64,000 nt of DNA from assembly GCA_950295325.1 (NCBI GenBank), contig OX485807.1:12489001-12553000 (forward strand). The letters are read 5' to 3'. The position numbers and the translations under genes were made by a program. The stretch comes from Polytrichum commune (taxonomy: Eukaryota > Streptophyta > Polytrichopsida > Polytrichales > Polytrichaceae). Position 1 is the first letter of the stretch. Every line of letters begins with the position of its first letter. A model generated the notes under the pieces. The model searched no databases and was not told the origin of the DNA. It worked only from the letters and a program-made list of their open reading frames with translations. This document shows, one piece after another, positions 34,525-46,470 of this stretch.

Positions 34525-34605
34525 AGAAAAATGATTTAGGATTTCTTGTGGTCGTGGTCAATGGTCCAAAGCCATGAACACACGAAATCCTATATCATTT
34601 TTAAA
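34525..34605. repeat. Short inverted repeat (hairpin)
   Basis: AAAAATGATTTAGGATTTC near 34529 pairs with GAAATCCTATATCATTTTT near 34586 across a spacer of about 35 nt, with weaker pairing beyond (GCATGAG with CTTCATG). It could be a small MITE or the foldback of a small RNA precursor. Nothing in the sequence decides between these. Confidence 0.5.
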
Positions 34606-35801
34606 AGCCTTCTTCATGGGGTGTAGCATATAGCGTATTTAGTCCAGGGTCCAGGACATAGTGTTTCTGATGAATATTTTAAGTTTAAGAAAATACTAAA
34701 AATAAATGTTCATTTTTAAAATAGGTTTTTTTCTTTTGAAAATCACCTTCGTTTTTTGCTAAGACAACCTATTTGGGTTGTCTCGCCGCAAAATGTGGGT
34801 GATCACAGGGTGACCACCAAACATTAACCATGTATGACAATGTAGGATTCCGTGTCAATTTCTCATCCATCTTTTGACATGGTCAATCTTATGTTTGGTG
34901 ACCTTGTGTAAAGAGAAGTGGCATTCTTGCTTGGTTCTCAACCAATGAGAGGATTTAGAAAGAGATGGTTAGAGTCCATGGTCACTAGTTAAATAGAGCC
35001 TTAGTGTTTCCAACAATGGACAAACATTATGTCAAAAGCCATTATGAACTAGGTAAGATGGATGCAAGGAACCTTGCCACATGTTGTAAGGCAGATAAGC
35101 CTATTGCAATTATTTCCAAGAGGTTTGGCCTCTTCAAATGTGTAATATACCCAAGCAAAAATTCCTATTGATTCTAAATCTTGTACAATTCCAATTCCAT
35201 AAGACTGAAATTAAGGTGATTAAACTTCAATTTTTGACAAGTTTTCAAAGAGCAAACATTAAATTTAGTTCTTAAGTGGGTGTGCCTAAAGTGGTTAGTG
35301 TTGAGTGCTTCTTCTGCATTGTTTCTTTGGCTACCCAATCAATGAGCCCTAGTGTAATACAAAATATGTTTGATTTTTTTAAATGATCATTTGTGCCTTA
35401 AAAAGGTGTTTGAATAAGGTTGGTCTTAAAATAAGACATACCTTAGTGTGCGCTCAGCTTACTTGGCTGCAACAATCATAAAGTAGGTATTGGGTGCTTA
35501 CTACATAAAATGGCAGGGTGACATGAGTCCATTACCAAACAAAATGGTCATGCCATGCCAAGGTGATCCATTTACAAGTGGCAGCGTGCCTCCTTGTGTC
35601 CAATTAAGAGTAGGCATGTAAACAAAACGGTTCAGCATGACCGCTATTCATGCATGTCGAGGTCTCATTAAAGTATCAAGTAAGTTACATGATGCCCACC
35701 CTCATAAGCAAGGGTTGGACTAATTGATGTGCATTAACAAAATACACTTATAAGTAATTGATCAAAGATAACATCCTTCTATTGAACTAATATTAAATGA
35801 C
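34606..35801. other. No gene seen
   Basis: AT-rich, with short frames only and no repeats that I could match within the window. Confidence 0.45.
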
Positions 35802-36501
35802 AGGAGGCCTAATTTTAAATCCAATACTTGTTGATGCATCCTAGTTGATTTGCCAATGCAACAAAGTTTTGTTGTGTTTACCTATTCAATAAAAGTTGGA
35901 GAACATGAAAAACAAACCGAATAACACCCGCATACCTTAGGTACATAGTTAAGATCATATGCGCGCTCAATTAGGTGCATCTACCTTAGCATCATTTTTC
36001 ATATACTTACTGGGTAGAAGTATTTTAAATAAATAAATCAATAAATAAAATTTAGAAACTTATATTTTGTACCTGACAAATCATGACATTAAATAAATTC
36101 ATAAAATATTCAAGAATACATAGACAGGTAGAGGGACAAAGACAAATCAATTTTGGGATGCAAAGTCTTTTGATTCAATGTCCGGGACATAAAATGTTTT
36201 CAAATTTTAGGTTTTGGGACTCTTAATAGATAGATAGATAGTGTCAATTGAACATTCAGGACGCAGGACACAAAAAAGTGTGTGTAAAATTAGGCTAGCA
36301 TATACAACTTGAATATAGAAATGCAATAAAGAAGAGTTGACCACATGAGACCCACACACCTTAAGGTATATGGGTGTTATTCGGTTCGTTTTTCATGTTC
36401 TCCAACTTCTACCGATTAGATTTACACAACAAAGCTTCTACCGCATTAGCAAATCTATAACAAAACGTCAACAAAATTCGGATCGAAAATCGGACCTCCC
36501 C
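35802..36501. mobile_element. Foldback element with arms of about 140-150 bp
   Basis: The left arm (about 35802-35940) and the reverse complement of the right arm (about 36354-36501) align through AGTTGGAGAACATGAAAAAC and CCGAATAACACCC to ACCTTA. The match extends outward through TTGTTGTGT, GATTTGC-AATGC and a GGAGG-C outer edge. The central 410 bp are unique in the window, with a GATA microsatellite at 36222-36241. No target duplication is evident, so the class is open. Confidence 0.65.
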
Positions 36502-39030
36502 TTCTTTAGTTATGGATATTGAAAGTGCACATTTTGTTGACTCCTCAACTGAGTACATAGTCCTCCCAGTCGTGTTCATTGTTAAGTGTAGAGCGATTAA
36601 TAATGTTCAAAGACGTAGTCCAATCTCTTTTAGACATGTGTCTTTATGATGTTTGCTCTTGGATCCTCACAGATGCACGTACCAATCAAATATAGGAGTC
36701 CAATTAAGAAGAGGAACCAAATGACACCCGCACACCTTAGGTTGAATCAATCATCGTCATCGTCATCATCATCATCATTCTTCTTGTCATTATAAGAGAA
36801 GGATCTAACTACTTGCACCGAAGAAGAGGAAATTCTAATGCACAACAACTGACACGGAGTCGTTGAGGGGGTGAATAATTTCCGGAGGTTTCTTTGTTTG
36901 TTAGTTGGTGCGGTAAATTAATGTGGGTGTGGTCGTTGCCTGACTATTTTTGTATACATGTTCTTGGCTGCATCAAAAGCACCGTTTTAAGATCATTCGT
37001 GTGTTAATTATCGTGGATACATTATTTTCACATTTGTTTTATGTCATCGTATACATGTATGGTACTTGTAGTAATTTTTTGGATTCAAATCGTTCAAATA
37101 TTACATCCATGTTCTAACGTACTTGGTGCTAAAACTATCACTTTGAGCTCTAAGAGATTACTAGGATTCATATAGTTTTAGATGCCCCTAGTAAGCGATT
37201 GAATGGATGTTTCAATGCACCCACATATGCCATTTTTGAATCATGTACGCAAAAGTTCTAAGATTTTATAGAATGTTGGTAGACGATCCAAAACCAGTAG
37301 GGGAACATGATGTTAAGGTGATGAACATTCTCGAAATCGGTATATACTTAATATGCAAGATTTTAGGGTGTTGGTTGTGGGAGGGATGTTGCCTTTACTA
37401 TGCTCTACCTTATAATTGAATCACATTGTTGAAGTATATTCGTGAATTTTAACATAAACCTCAAACACACTTTACTATTCCAATCCTATGATATCAAAAT
37501 ACGATAAAACCTCCGTGAAGAGGTGAGGTATGCATGCCTAATTTGATAACTTATTTGAATGAAACATATGTATATGAGTTGTATGTGGTTTGGTGTGGCT
37601 TCAAGAATGAAAACCTAGCATACATGCGTTGAAGAGAGATTGGACTAGGTGCGCATAATATGTTTGACCATGATAGTCAACACAATTAGGGGGACCTATA
37701 TGACCATTGAATGAGCACTAGAATCTTCACTTTGACAATGAATAAGGTATCCATATAAGCACTAAAAAATACGAGGAAAGCGTCTAGAATCTTCATTTGG
37801 ATTTGCTAATCATCGCATATTAATCGTGTGTTTCATATCCTATGAGAAATGCAAGGACAATTGCCAAGGATCAATATGATGGTAGTGTTGGGTGTCACTA
37901 TATGCATATGCGTCCTAGGCAATTGACCTACGTCACTGGAAACTTCTCCTATGTAACCATAAATTTTGGATATCTAGCAAAGAGATAGATTCGTATTATT
38001 CTTTTATCGACGTGGGACGATTGCATAGGACTTGTACACTAGTAGTGTTGTTTCTCCATGGTTGGTTGGTTGGTACGACTCTCATGGACCTTGTTGTTCT
38101 TATTGGATTTGTACTCCTTCATGTGGTAAGAGGAACAATCAACGTGCTTGCTTATGAAGATGTTGTGCTATAGACACCCCTTACACAATGTTTTTCTTTC
38201 CCACATCTTTACAACATGTGCATGGGTATATAGATATTATAAATGTTGGCCTCCTTGTGGACGATTGTGGATGAAGGGCCTCTTGTTCGTAGGCTACCTT
38301 CTCCTTTTCATGGATGGATTCTATTCAAGGTAAGAATACTCATGTGGCCAAACTTAGACAACGTATGAGAAATGATAGTATGGAAGGCAAGGGATGTGTT
38401 TTATGAAGTGTTTTGAGTGTGTGCCACTTTAAAAATTGTGTAGGCCGGTTGAAAGGCATGTGTAGAATTAAGGTAGCCAACCCAATTCCTAAGCATTTTA
38501 AGGAATTTAGCATACACATGGTTTAGGTATGATTAGAAGAAAATTCCCCGTGTAAAGAAACAAACATAAGAAGTGGTCTATATATTTTATTTTATTTTTT
38601 GCAATAATCAAATTGCTATGAATTTTCTAAGTGGATATTCTCTTTGACTTGTACTTGTGATATAGGCTACTCTCTTTCCAATCACCACTCGATTACAAAA
38701 CCAAGAACATTTGACCCCCGTAATCAATAATTGTGGCACCTAAATATGCTTACAAACGAAACCTAGCTGTCAACTTAGCCATTGACATTTGGTTGCGTTA
38801 AAATTTTGAGCATGACATGTCAACATTGATAAGAGATTAATATTGTATGAAAATAGTTTAGCCTAAGCTACAAAAATGGAGTGCATAAAATTTTTCATCA
38901 ACCATTCTCAAACCCATAAGACAAAGGAATAACACAACTTTATTCTAGAACAACAAAAAAATTAGGTTGATAGGTGCATCCACAAATAAATGAAGAAAAA
39001 GAAAAGGAAAACAACAACAACAACAACAAC
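36502..39030. other. No gene seen; dispersed repeat at about 37540-37850
   Basis: The segment around 37660-37830 (TTCACTTTGACAATGAATAAG, then GCACTAAAAAATACGAGGAAAG with a TTTGGAT end) recurs in altered form at about 39390-39700, inverted at about 50480-50770 and 57700-57860, and again near 59860-60060. A (CAT/CGT)n patch lies at 36745-36777. No gene is recognised. Confidence 0.5.
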
Positions 39031-39038
39031 TTCCCAAT

Positions 39039-39251
39039 CAGTGTTGGGTGAGATTTTTGGGCATGAATGGTGAACATCCTAGTGTTTCCAAGTCCAACCA
39101 GTAACTTGTTGTGATCTTTGGCTTCTCTTTATTAGTTTGAGATATATTCTATAGATTCCTCCAAAATGATCGGTCCTTCTCATGAAAACTAGTTATTTCT
39201 CAAACTCAGTTGGTTGATTTGTAACTAGCGGTCAATTCTTCCCGTTGATTG
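39039..39251 (+). mobile_element. hAT-type MITE, copy c, with 8-bp target duplication
   Basis: Element starts CAGTGTTGGGTGAGATTT and ends TTCCCGTTGATTG. It is flanked on both sides by TTCCCAAT (39031-39038 and 39252-39259). The 213-bp interior matches the other family members in order. The 8-base duplication and CA-led terminus point to hAT. Confidence 0.78.
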
Positions 39252-39389
39252 TTCCCAATCGTAGGCAAGAGTTTATAAATTCACCCATAATGACATTGTT
39301 ATGACTATCTATGAATTTTAGTTTATTACAACCGAAGGCTTGATCCAACCACAAGTCACCCCTCAAGTTGCTCATCACTAAGGTAGACA

Positions 39390-39700
39390 ACCCTAGTTCA
39401 GTTAGATTCCTTGATCAAACACCCATAACTGAGTGGTATGTGATTTGACGTGGCTCCAGAAATGGAACCCACTATGTTTGAAACATATTGGACTGTATGC
39501 TCAAAACATTATAACCATTCTAAGCTCAACAATGCACATACTCGGGGGATCTATACGACCATTCAATAAACACAAGAAACTTCACTTCAATAATTAAAAA
39601 GGAACAATCATATGAGCTCTAAAAAATTGTAAGGAAAGTGGCTATGGCCTCGATTTGGATATTCTAGCCATCTTTGTACCAGTCACATGTTTCATGTTAA
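39390..39700 (+). repeat. Dispersed repeat, second copy of the 37.6-kb family
   Basis: Shares with 37540-37850 a GTGG-TTTG-CGTGGCT patch, a GGGGGA-CTATA-GACCATT patch, and the AGCTCTAAAAAATTGTAAGG and GATTTGGATAT blocks. It sits between MITE copies c and d. Nature unknown. Confidence 0.55.
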
Positions 39701-39949
39701 GGAGAAGTGGCTACTTGGAAGAGGTAACCATTTTAAGACCCATGTTACCTTAATATGTTTTAATTTTAAGAACACATCCAAGACTGGGTCCCAATAGAAA
39801 TTTATAGAAGAACTCCGCGTTCCAGGTCACATTTGTACTCGGTCCAAGTATGACTCCTTATGCACACATTCAAATAAGTACTAAATTTACGGGGTCATAG
39901 CTTGGAGAGTGTGTTGTCAGCTCCACTACGGCGGTGGAATGCTTCCAAG

Positions 39950-40372
39950 CAATGCCCGGGAGATTTTCGGGCATAATTGGTCAAGATCCTAAGCTTTGTG
40001 TTTCCAAGTCCAACCGGTTTACATGTTGTGAGCTTTTGGTTTTCTTTATTAGTTTGAGGTATATTCATTAATAGATTCCTTTAATCGATCGGTGATGTTC
40101 CTCAAGTCCTTGAACTTAAGCCGGTTCTTTTTTTTCTTCTTCTTCTTCTTCTGGTTTTTTTGGGAACACAGAAGGTGTTTGACCACATGGTGAGTTTCCG
40201 TCAAGTAGAGAGACGATTTCACGGTCGGGAATTGAACCGCCAACCACTCCATTCAGTTTGGGTACCTTTCCACTATCATGTTGTAGTTTGGGGTCATCTT
40301 GGACCACAACTAGTTTATTCTCAAACTCAATTGATTTGTCTAGAACCAACGGTCCGTTCTCCCCATTCATTG
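39950..40372 (+). mobile_element. hAT-type MITE, copy d, carrying a SINE insertion
   Basis: Ends are CAATGCCCGGGAGATTTT (left) and the complement CAATGAATGGGGAGAACG (right), flanked by CTTCCAAG at 39942-39949 and 40373-40380. This gives the clearest 8-base duplication of the family. At 423 bp it is about 190 bp longer than its relatives because a SINE sits at about 40128-40310. Confidence 0.8.
40128..40310 (-). mobile_element. tRNA-derived SINE in reverse orientation
   Basis: On the minus strand the insert carries a B-box-like GGTTCAATTCC with an A-box-like TAGTGGAAAGG about 35 nt upstream, and ends in a GAA-rich tail followed by A8 (plus strand TTTTTTTTCTTCTTCTTCTT). A/B boxes plus an A-rich tail are the SINE signature. 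Flanks CCGGTTC and CTAGTTT are only weakly alike, so the target duplication is eroded. An 87-codon minus frame across it (40116-40379) is accidental. Confidence 0.65.
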
Positions 40373-40380
40373 CTTCCAAG

Positions 40381-42597
40381 GTTGGTAGCTACAATGATGT
40401 GTGCAATTTTTAGGTGGCCTTTGCGAATAGATTGCCTCTTTACCCATGCAAATTACCTTGGATGAAATTATATTTACAAAAACTTATATCTTTCTTTATT
40501 CATCCATATACAAACCACAATTCTTTTTTAAAGAAAAAAAAACAATTTGTATTTTTGTCATTGTGCTAACAAATGTTCAAGATAGTACGGAATGTCAATA
40601 AACTAGTTTGGGACAACCTAATTGCGCATATTAGTGTAGGTTCCGGAGATGGGTTTCCTCACCTCGGCAATGATACTACATCGTTTACTTATGGTATTTA
40701 GTGTCACTTCTTATTTGGTCAATATCCTTATTCACCTCTAATGTAGACATGCCTTATACGAACACCTATGTTTGGGTGCAAAATGGTTCATTTCCCTTTG
40801 TAAATAGCCCAATTGTAGTATTATTCTACGAATTAATACTCCAACTAATTGGTTGTCATAATTCAATAGTCATTATTAGCACCCCTCGATATTAACCACT
40901 TTAGGCATACTTGTGTGATCACTTAAGAAGATTGCATATATGCTCTTTGAAAATTGATCGTAATTTAATATTTAGCCATCGTGGTCTAATTCATATGGCA
41001 TTGAATTCATTCACGATTTGCTAATCGATTGGGCTTTTGTTTTCCAAATTTGTTGCAAACTAGAAGAGGCCAAACCTCATGGAAGTGACTGCAACAGGCT
41101 CGTCTACCTTGCTTGTTTAACTTTCTTCTAATAATGGATCTCTTGTGAAGTATTCAAATAAATGCATATATATCTAGGTGTGTCACATTATTGGAAATAT
41201 GACTACCTAAATATAGTCTAACACAAACAATCTAAATACTCTACCTTCCACCTTCTTTCTTACCGTTCCTTCTTCCCTCTCCTCTGGTGTGCAACCAAAA
41301 AATGTGGTGCAATAAAGGATAGGACCTTTTTAAACGTTTCGAAGTAAATTTATAAGATTCTTAGGGAAATCAGGGTATTGAACTTTTAGTTAAGAATATA
41401 GTAGCTATTCTCCAAGAATGATCTTCAAATATGAATAATAGCTCATGAATATTTACATTACTTCGTAGTGCCCTTGAAAATACTCCTTTATCTCAAGTGG
41501 TTCATAAATGTACAAGGGAGTCCCCCCCCTTTGGTGCTTCCTTGTAATTTTGTGCTCTCCTCTGTCATCCTTTCCTACCTGTGCAACAACAACAATAAAG
41601 ACAGCTCATGTGAGAGCAAGCATGAATGAACCTCTTCGCATGTAGGTTGCTACCCCTTTCCGGGGATGGCAACTATGCAAGGTATCCAAATAGAAATGCA
41701 GTGCAAACCCATGTTTGGTGTTGTTGGTTTAGAGGATGTTGATAAGGCTGGGGAAAGGTTTTAAAATCACATAAGGGTGCATGGGGAGTGGTGGTTGATG
41801 CTGAGAGATGGTGGTGGCAGAGGTTCAAGTTTGAGTCTTGTTAAACCCAGTCTATCCCTTTGTCAGCACCACATGCCATGAGCGATGCGGCGCCAACCTC
41901 GACTCAACTCATGGACAATAGCGTTGTCCTCATATACATTATGCTCATCAAAGCTATAGAAAGCTCCAAGTCTATGATTGGGTTTGTGTTTGGAGAGAAA
42001 TGTAGAGGCATACAAGAATCGATGAAAATAACCAAGAAATGTAAAAAACATGCAAATGTTAGTTAATACAACAACAAATTACTACATTGATGGTTGTGAT
42101 TGTCATGGTAATGCACATATGACCTAATACGTCTCTACCCCCAATTCTCCTAGCCCGATCCATGCCTTCCATGCCTTCCATGCCTTCCATGCCACTTACT
42201 ACCTCTTACTCTCACTAGTTGTCATTGTTGTCTAATTTCGAACCAATCATAGGGCTCTTCACAATGATGACTATGAATGAAAAAAACTTACATACTCAAC
42301 TTGCACAATGCTATGTTTTTTAAACCTAGAATGTAAGTTCCACAAAGAACAATATTGCATGTTTTAGAAAGTTCAAGTACCTAATTACAAAAATAATAAT
42401 ATCTATAGCAAAAAAACCTCAATAATCCAAAATTCCAATTAACAAGGGACATTGAATGATATAAACGTTGCTTATTGAATTTGATTCTTTTGGTGTTGAG
42501 CAAACCTAGAGTGTGATTTACCCTAGGCAACTCTATAATATTTCCACAATGTCCCTCCCCCCTCCCCCCTCTTTTCCCCAAAACCCATAAATAAAAC
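40381..42597. other. No gene seen; dispersed repeat with poly-C at about 41400-41530
   Basis: The 41400-41530 segment matches 22080-22205 and ends in 8 C at 41522-41529. Three short direct repeats of CATGCCTTC occur at about 42162-42192. No open frame is convincing. Confidence 0.5.
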
Positions 42598-43032
42598 ATT
42601 GACAAGAGAAGTGATGTAAAGCCATAAAAGGTGTCCAAAGGCCGTCCCAAGACACCTCCAAAATCACGTAGCGTGGTCACATGCCCTCATTCAGTGAATT
42701 TCTATTCATGTAGGTCCTCACACATGATTAATTAGAATAAACCAACGGTTGTGAGCGTTCAGAGTGAAATGGTCTCCCAACGATTATGTGTTAGGCCTAC
42801 CTCCAAGAGATAGTTTTTGAAAATAATCCAAGTGACCATGAAATATGATCCAATCGATGCCATGTAGGAATCCATGTAGACTTTACATCCATCTTGCATT
42901 CACATACTCACTCCGTTGGTCCCTCAAGCGTAGTGTGAAGTAGCGAACTTGGACCGGCTCCGCCTTTTCCACCAATGAGAGTGCTTGAACTGTAATGGTC
43001 GCGGTCTCGCAGTCTCATGTGTGAAGTGGCCC
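42598..43032. mobile_element. Harbinger-like element, left-truncated copy
   Basis: Reads as the inverse of the right half of 53883-54737: GTGTCCAAAGGCCGTCCCA matches the complement near 54655, and GCCATGTAGGAATCCATG matches near 54395. The right end GTGTGAAGTGGCCC is followed by TTA (43033-43035). The matching left terminus is not found, so this copy is truncated or rearranged. Confidence 0.65.
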
Positions 43033-43035
43033 TTA

Positions 43036-45014
43036 CTCTAGGTGGGTTGAAATGCTATAAGTACATTTGTGGATTTATATCTGTCACAGCTGAAGTGTTA
43101 ACTTATGCCCTTAGGGGCGATGAATAGGTTCCGGGTTCAACTCCTGGCAGCTGCAAAACCTCTTACATAAAATTTTCCTCAAACAAGTGCATAAAGATCA
43201 TAATCTATCCAAAAGGAAGTGGTTATTCAGACATTATAATATGTTTCTATTTGTGTATGCGGTGAGTTTACCTTCACAAATAATTTCTATTGACCAATGA
43301 TCAGGCGCCCAGAAAACCTGGAAACTACACTAAATATGATAAATATGATATTTAGTGGCACTATGGTAACTTCTCGGATGACACTATACACAAATATTTT
43401 CAAAAACTCTTGGAAAAGGAGTCCAAAGATATTTGGTGTTGCCTATCCAAATTAGCAATTATCATCTTATCTAAATTCCTTGCTAACTTTTGAAAACTAA
43501 TCATTTCATTAACACCAAAATATAAAGAGTTCTCTAATAAATTTAAAAATATAAAAAAAAACTATTCAACAATGATGCATGACATTTAGCATCAAGATAC
43601 TTGTGATACTACATCCCCCGTGTACAAGGCAACATACTAGGCAGGAGGCCACTCTAACCCTAACCATGTCCATTCAACAGTAGTAACCCTAATTATAATT
43701 AAGTTCCCAAGTGGTTCCCAAGTGAAAATGGATGTATTATAGATGTACACAACATAGATGAGAGGAATTTTAGCATTAACTACCTATTTAATATGACAAA
43801 ACGGAGATTCTAATAGTCACATTATCAAGTATCGTAGTTGTATAAAATAGGGTGTTTTGAACTAAAAAGGTTGATCTCGTAAACATGTGTCATAATATTG
43901 AGGGTGTCGTATTAACGAGGTTAGACTGTATGGGTTTTTGTGGATAAATGGCCTTCAAAAATGTAAGGGCAACTTTATCTTGAAGTTGGGCGAAGCAACC
44001 AACAGTTTTTTGTCAAGGGCTACCTGAGGGATCTTGGGCCCCAACCCTTGTCCCAAGAAAGACCCTTCTCCCTAAAACTTTGTAGAAGGAGATTTAATGT
44101 CCGCCCATAAGTGGTTATTTCCATTGTTTTTTCCCGCCATGATACCAAACTTCTTCAATTTGCTCCAAATATAAAATGAATCATAAACCAAATAGACATG
44201 ACTTAGCAAGTAGCCATGAAATCAGTGCCACAAGCCACATAGCATTATTTAGTTGCATGGTTGTGTTCCATTCTATATTTAATATTTGACATGGGCCTCT
44301 ACTATCTTGCCTTCATGAGAAAAAAAACTTAGAAAATAAGAAGAAATTGACTCCGGTACAAATAATGAATAGTGCCAATACAAATCATAAGAATATTGTG
44401 AATAATTTCGGTATTCTCAATGATAGTGATTCTATGAATAATACTTTTAGGGAATAATGTTGGGATGAATAATTATTTTAGGGAATATTATCATGTAGAA
44501 GAGTGATGCCCACACATAGTGTTGGGAGTATAACTCCACCCCAATTCCCAAGTTCAGTCCAAAGGTATGAATAGTAAATGAATATTCCCACTTTGTTCAA
44601 GGGGGCATGGAATATAATTGACATATTCTAGGGTCATGGGACTGTCCCACATGGCTAAATAATGTTGTGCAAGCCATCTCAACTCTATTGAATGGAGGAC
44701 GCTTCAAACAGAAGTTTGCTCCTTTGAGGTTCTGAATGTAATATGTAATGCATGAAAGAGAGTGCACTGTGGGGAATAAGGACACCATGTGAAGTGGTAG
44801 CCAAGCATAGGTGTCCGTGTTCCATGTAATGCACCCCTCCTCATACATTACCAAATGCAACTGCCCAACGACAAATTTCAACAACTTTGATTAGTTGGAG
44901 AAACATAATTCCATGTCCATGTTTGTATTGCACCATGAAATGCGTGGGGTGTGTTATGCAAAGTAAGTAGGATACTCCATATTACAAACATGATTTTGGC
45001 CAGGATCTTTACAA
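43036..45014. other. No gene seen; possible SINE relic near 43085-43180
   Basis: A B-box-like GGTTCAACTCC at about 43134 follows TGCCCTTAGGGGCGATGAAT, which may be a degenerate A-box region. I found no tail or duplication. A scrap of the ACTACACTA MITE lies at 43325-43360. The rest is AT-rich and unassigned. Confidence 0.35.
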
Positions 45015-45478
45015 GAGAGAGGGGAATTATCGCATACAAGCATACCTCTCGTTCATCCAACATGGAAACCCTGAAATAGTAAGCATCCTAAAATGTTACT
45101 AATTTTATTCGATTGGACACCAAAATTGACCTTAATGACCCAGACTCAATCTAGTCCAAGACATTGAGATGCTTAGGCAACAAACCTATAGAGTGTCAAA
45201 TTTTGATGTTGGTTGGGTGAGAGGTATGCACCAGGTGCCCGGGAAGTTCTTGGGCATAATTGGTCAAAATCCTAGTGATTCTAAATCGAGCTGGTTACAT
45301 GTTGACATCTTCCGGTTTTGCTTTCATCATTTGAGGTATATTCTATAGATTCCTCTAAAATGATCGGTAATTCTCTTGAAGTATCCAACCTCAACCGGTT
45401 ATTTCTCAAACTCTACCGGTTCATCCGTAACTAACCGCCGGTTCTCCCCAGACATAGGTATGCACGTATGCAATAATT
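45015..45478. mobile_element. Mutator-type MITE interrupted by another MITE
   Basis: Left terminus AGAGAGGGGAATTATCGC, ACAAGCATACCTCTC and CCAACAT is mirrored at the right by complement AAGAGAGGGAATTATTGC, GTGCATACCTCTC and CCAACAT. It belongs to the family seen whole at 56902-57161. MITE copy e sits near its right terminus, so the Mutator-type copy is the older insertion. Its own target duplication is degraded (TCTTTA shared on both sides). Confidence 0.65.
45231..45455 (+). mobile_element. hAT-type MITE, copy e, nested in the Mutator-type MITE
   Basis: AGGTATGCA occurs immediately left (45222-45230) and right (45456-45464) of the insert. Removing the insert restores the terminus of the host MITE. 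The insert begins CCAGGTGCCCGGGAAG and ends TTCTCCCCAGACAT, with the family interior. The ninth matching base is probably chance, since other copies have eight. Confidence 0.78.
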
Positions 45479-45967
45479 CCCTCTCTTTGTCTTTATGAAG
45501 GCAAAACCGCCCCCCCCCCTTTTGCTTACAACGATTGTTTCCTCGATTTGGACGAACCAACCCATACACTTGTTCCTTGTTGAATGCCTAAACCCTAGCC
45601 TCCAAGAAACTAGTGTACAGGGTGGTTCGCCCCAGCCATGTTTCCTCCATGTTCGTCACCGTGTTGACGATTGTGTGATTTAATTTAATTTGTTTTGTTT
45701 TGTTTTTTTGTCAAGAACAACAACTGGCACTGGTTAATTTGAGCATGGAAATGATTTCACTCTCCTCCACCAACTGTCACATTTAAATGAAGTTGGACCG
45801 TTCCAAATGCACAAACTATTCCAAAATGTCCATTCTTCTATCTTCTCGTATGGCTAATCTTAAGACTCAATCAATACCTCACTTGTGTCTTCTTAAGGCC
45901 TCGTGCCATATATCACTCCTCCCCTCGTTTGAACAAGTCGAGCTCTCTCTATCCGACGCTCACCCGT
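45479..45967. other. No gene seen; poly-C tract
   Basis: Contains 10 C at 45510-45519. A 62-codon and a 77-codon frame are open but unrecognised. Confidence 0.45.
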
Positions 45968-46470
45968 CAAATATGGTGACATGCAACATGATATTGTCCT
46001 CAAAGAACATTGGTGGCTGAGAAGCACCCTTCACCCATCGAGGCTACTTCAAGCTCCTTCCCTTTTGACCCAAACCCCCTCAAAGACATTTAGAGTTAAA
46101 CGTATGTAGATACAAACCTATAAGGGGCATGTTTTTAAGTGCAAAGTTTCGAGTCATTGGCAATGACGTGTGATATGTTATTATTCTCAAAGAACTTTGG
46201 TGGTTAAGAAGCACCCAACGTTCATCGAGAGTACTTCAAGTTCCTTCCTTTTGAATCCTAAATCCCTCGAAGGCATTTAAAGTTAAACGCATATAGACCA
46301 CAAACCTATAAGGGGCGTGTTCTTAAAGTGCAAAGTTTCATGTCATTGGCAATGAAGTGTGACGTGTTATTATCCTCAAAGAACTTTGATGGGTAAGAAG
46401 CACCCAACGTCCATCGAGAGTACTTCAAGTTCCTTCCTTTTGAACCCAAAACCCCTCAAAGACATGCACA
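45968..46470. repeat. Three-copy tandem array, units about 180-197 bp
   Basis: The anchor CAAAGAAC(A/T)TTGGTGG or its variant occurs at 46001, 46198 and 46377, each followed by AAGAAGCACCC (first copy GAGAAGCACCC) and CTACTTCAAG or GTACTTCAAG, then CCCTC-AAGACAT. Copies are moderately diverged. No coding or promoter role is visible. Confidence 0.75.

Noticed and set aside
40116-40379. 87-codon minus-strand frame with a glutamate/lysine-rich tail
   Set aside because: It coincides with the SINE; the charged tail is the GAA-rich SINE tail.
43085-43180. Possible tRNA gene at a GGTTCAACTCC word
   Set aside because: No acceptor-stem pairing or anticodon arm could be found; kept only as a weak SINE possibility.
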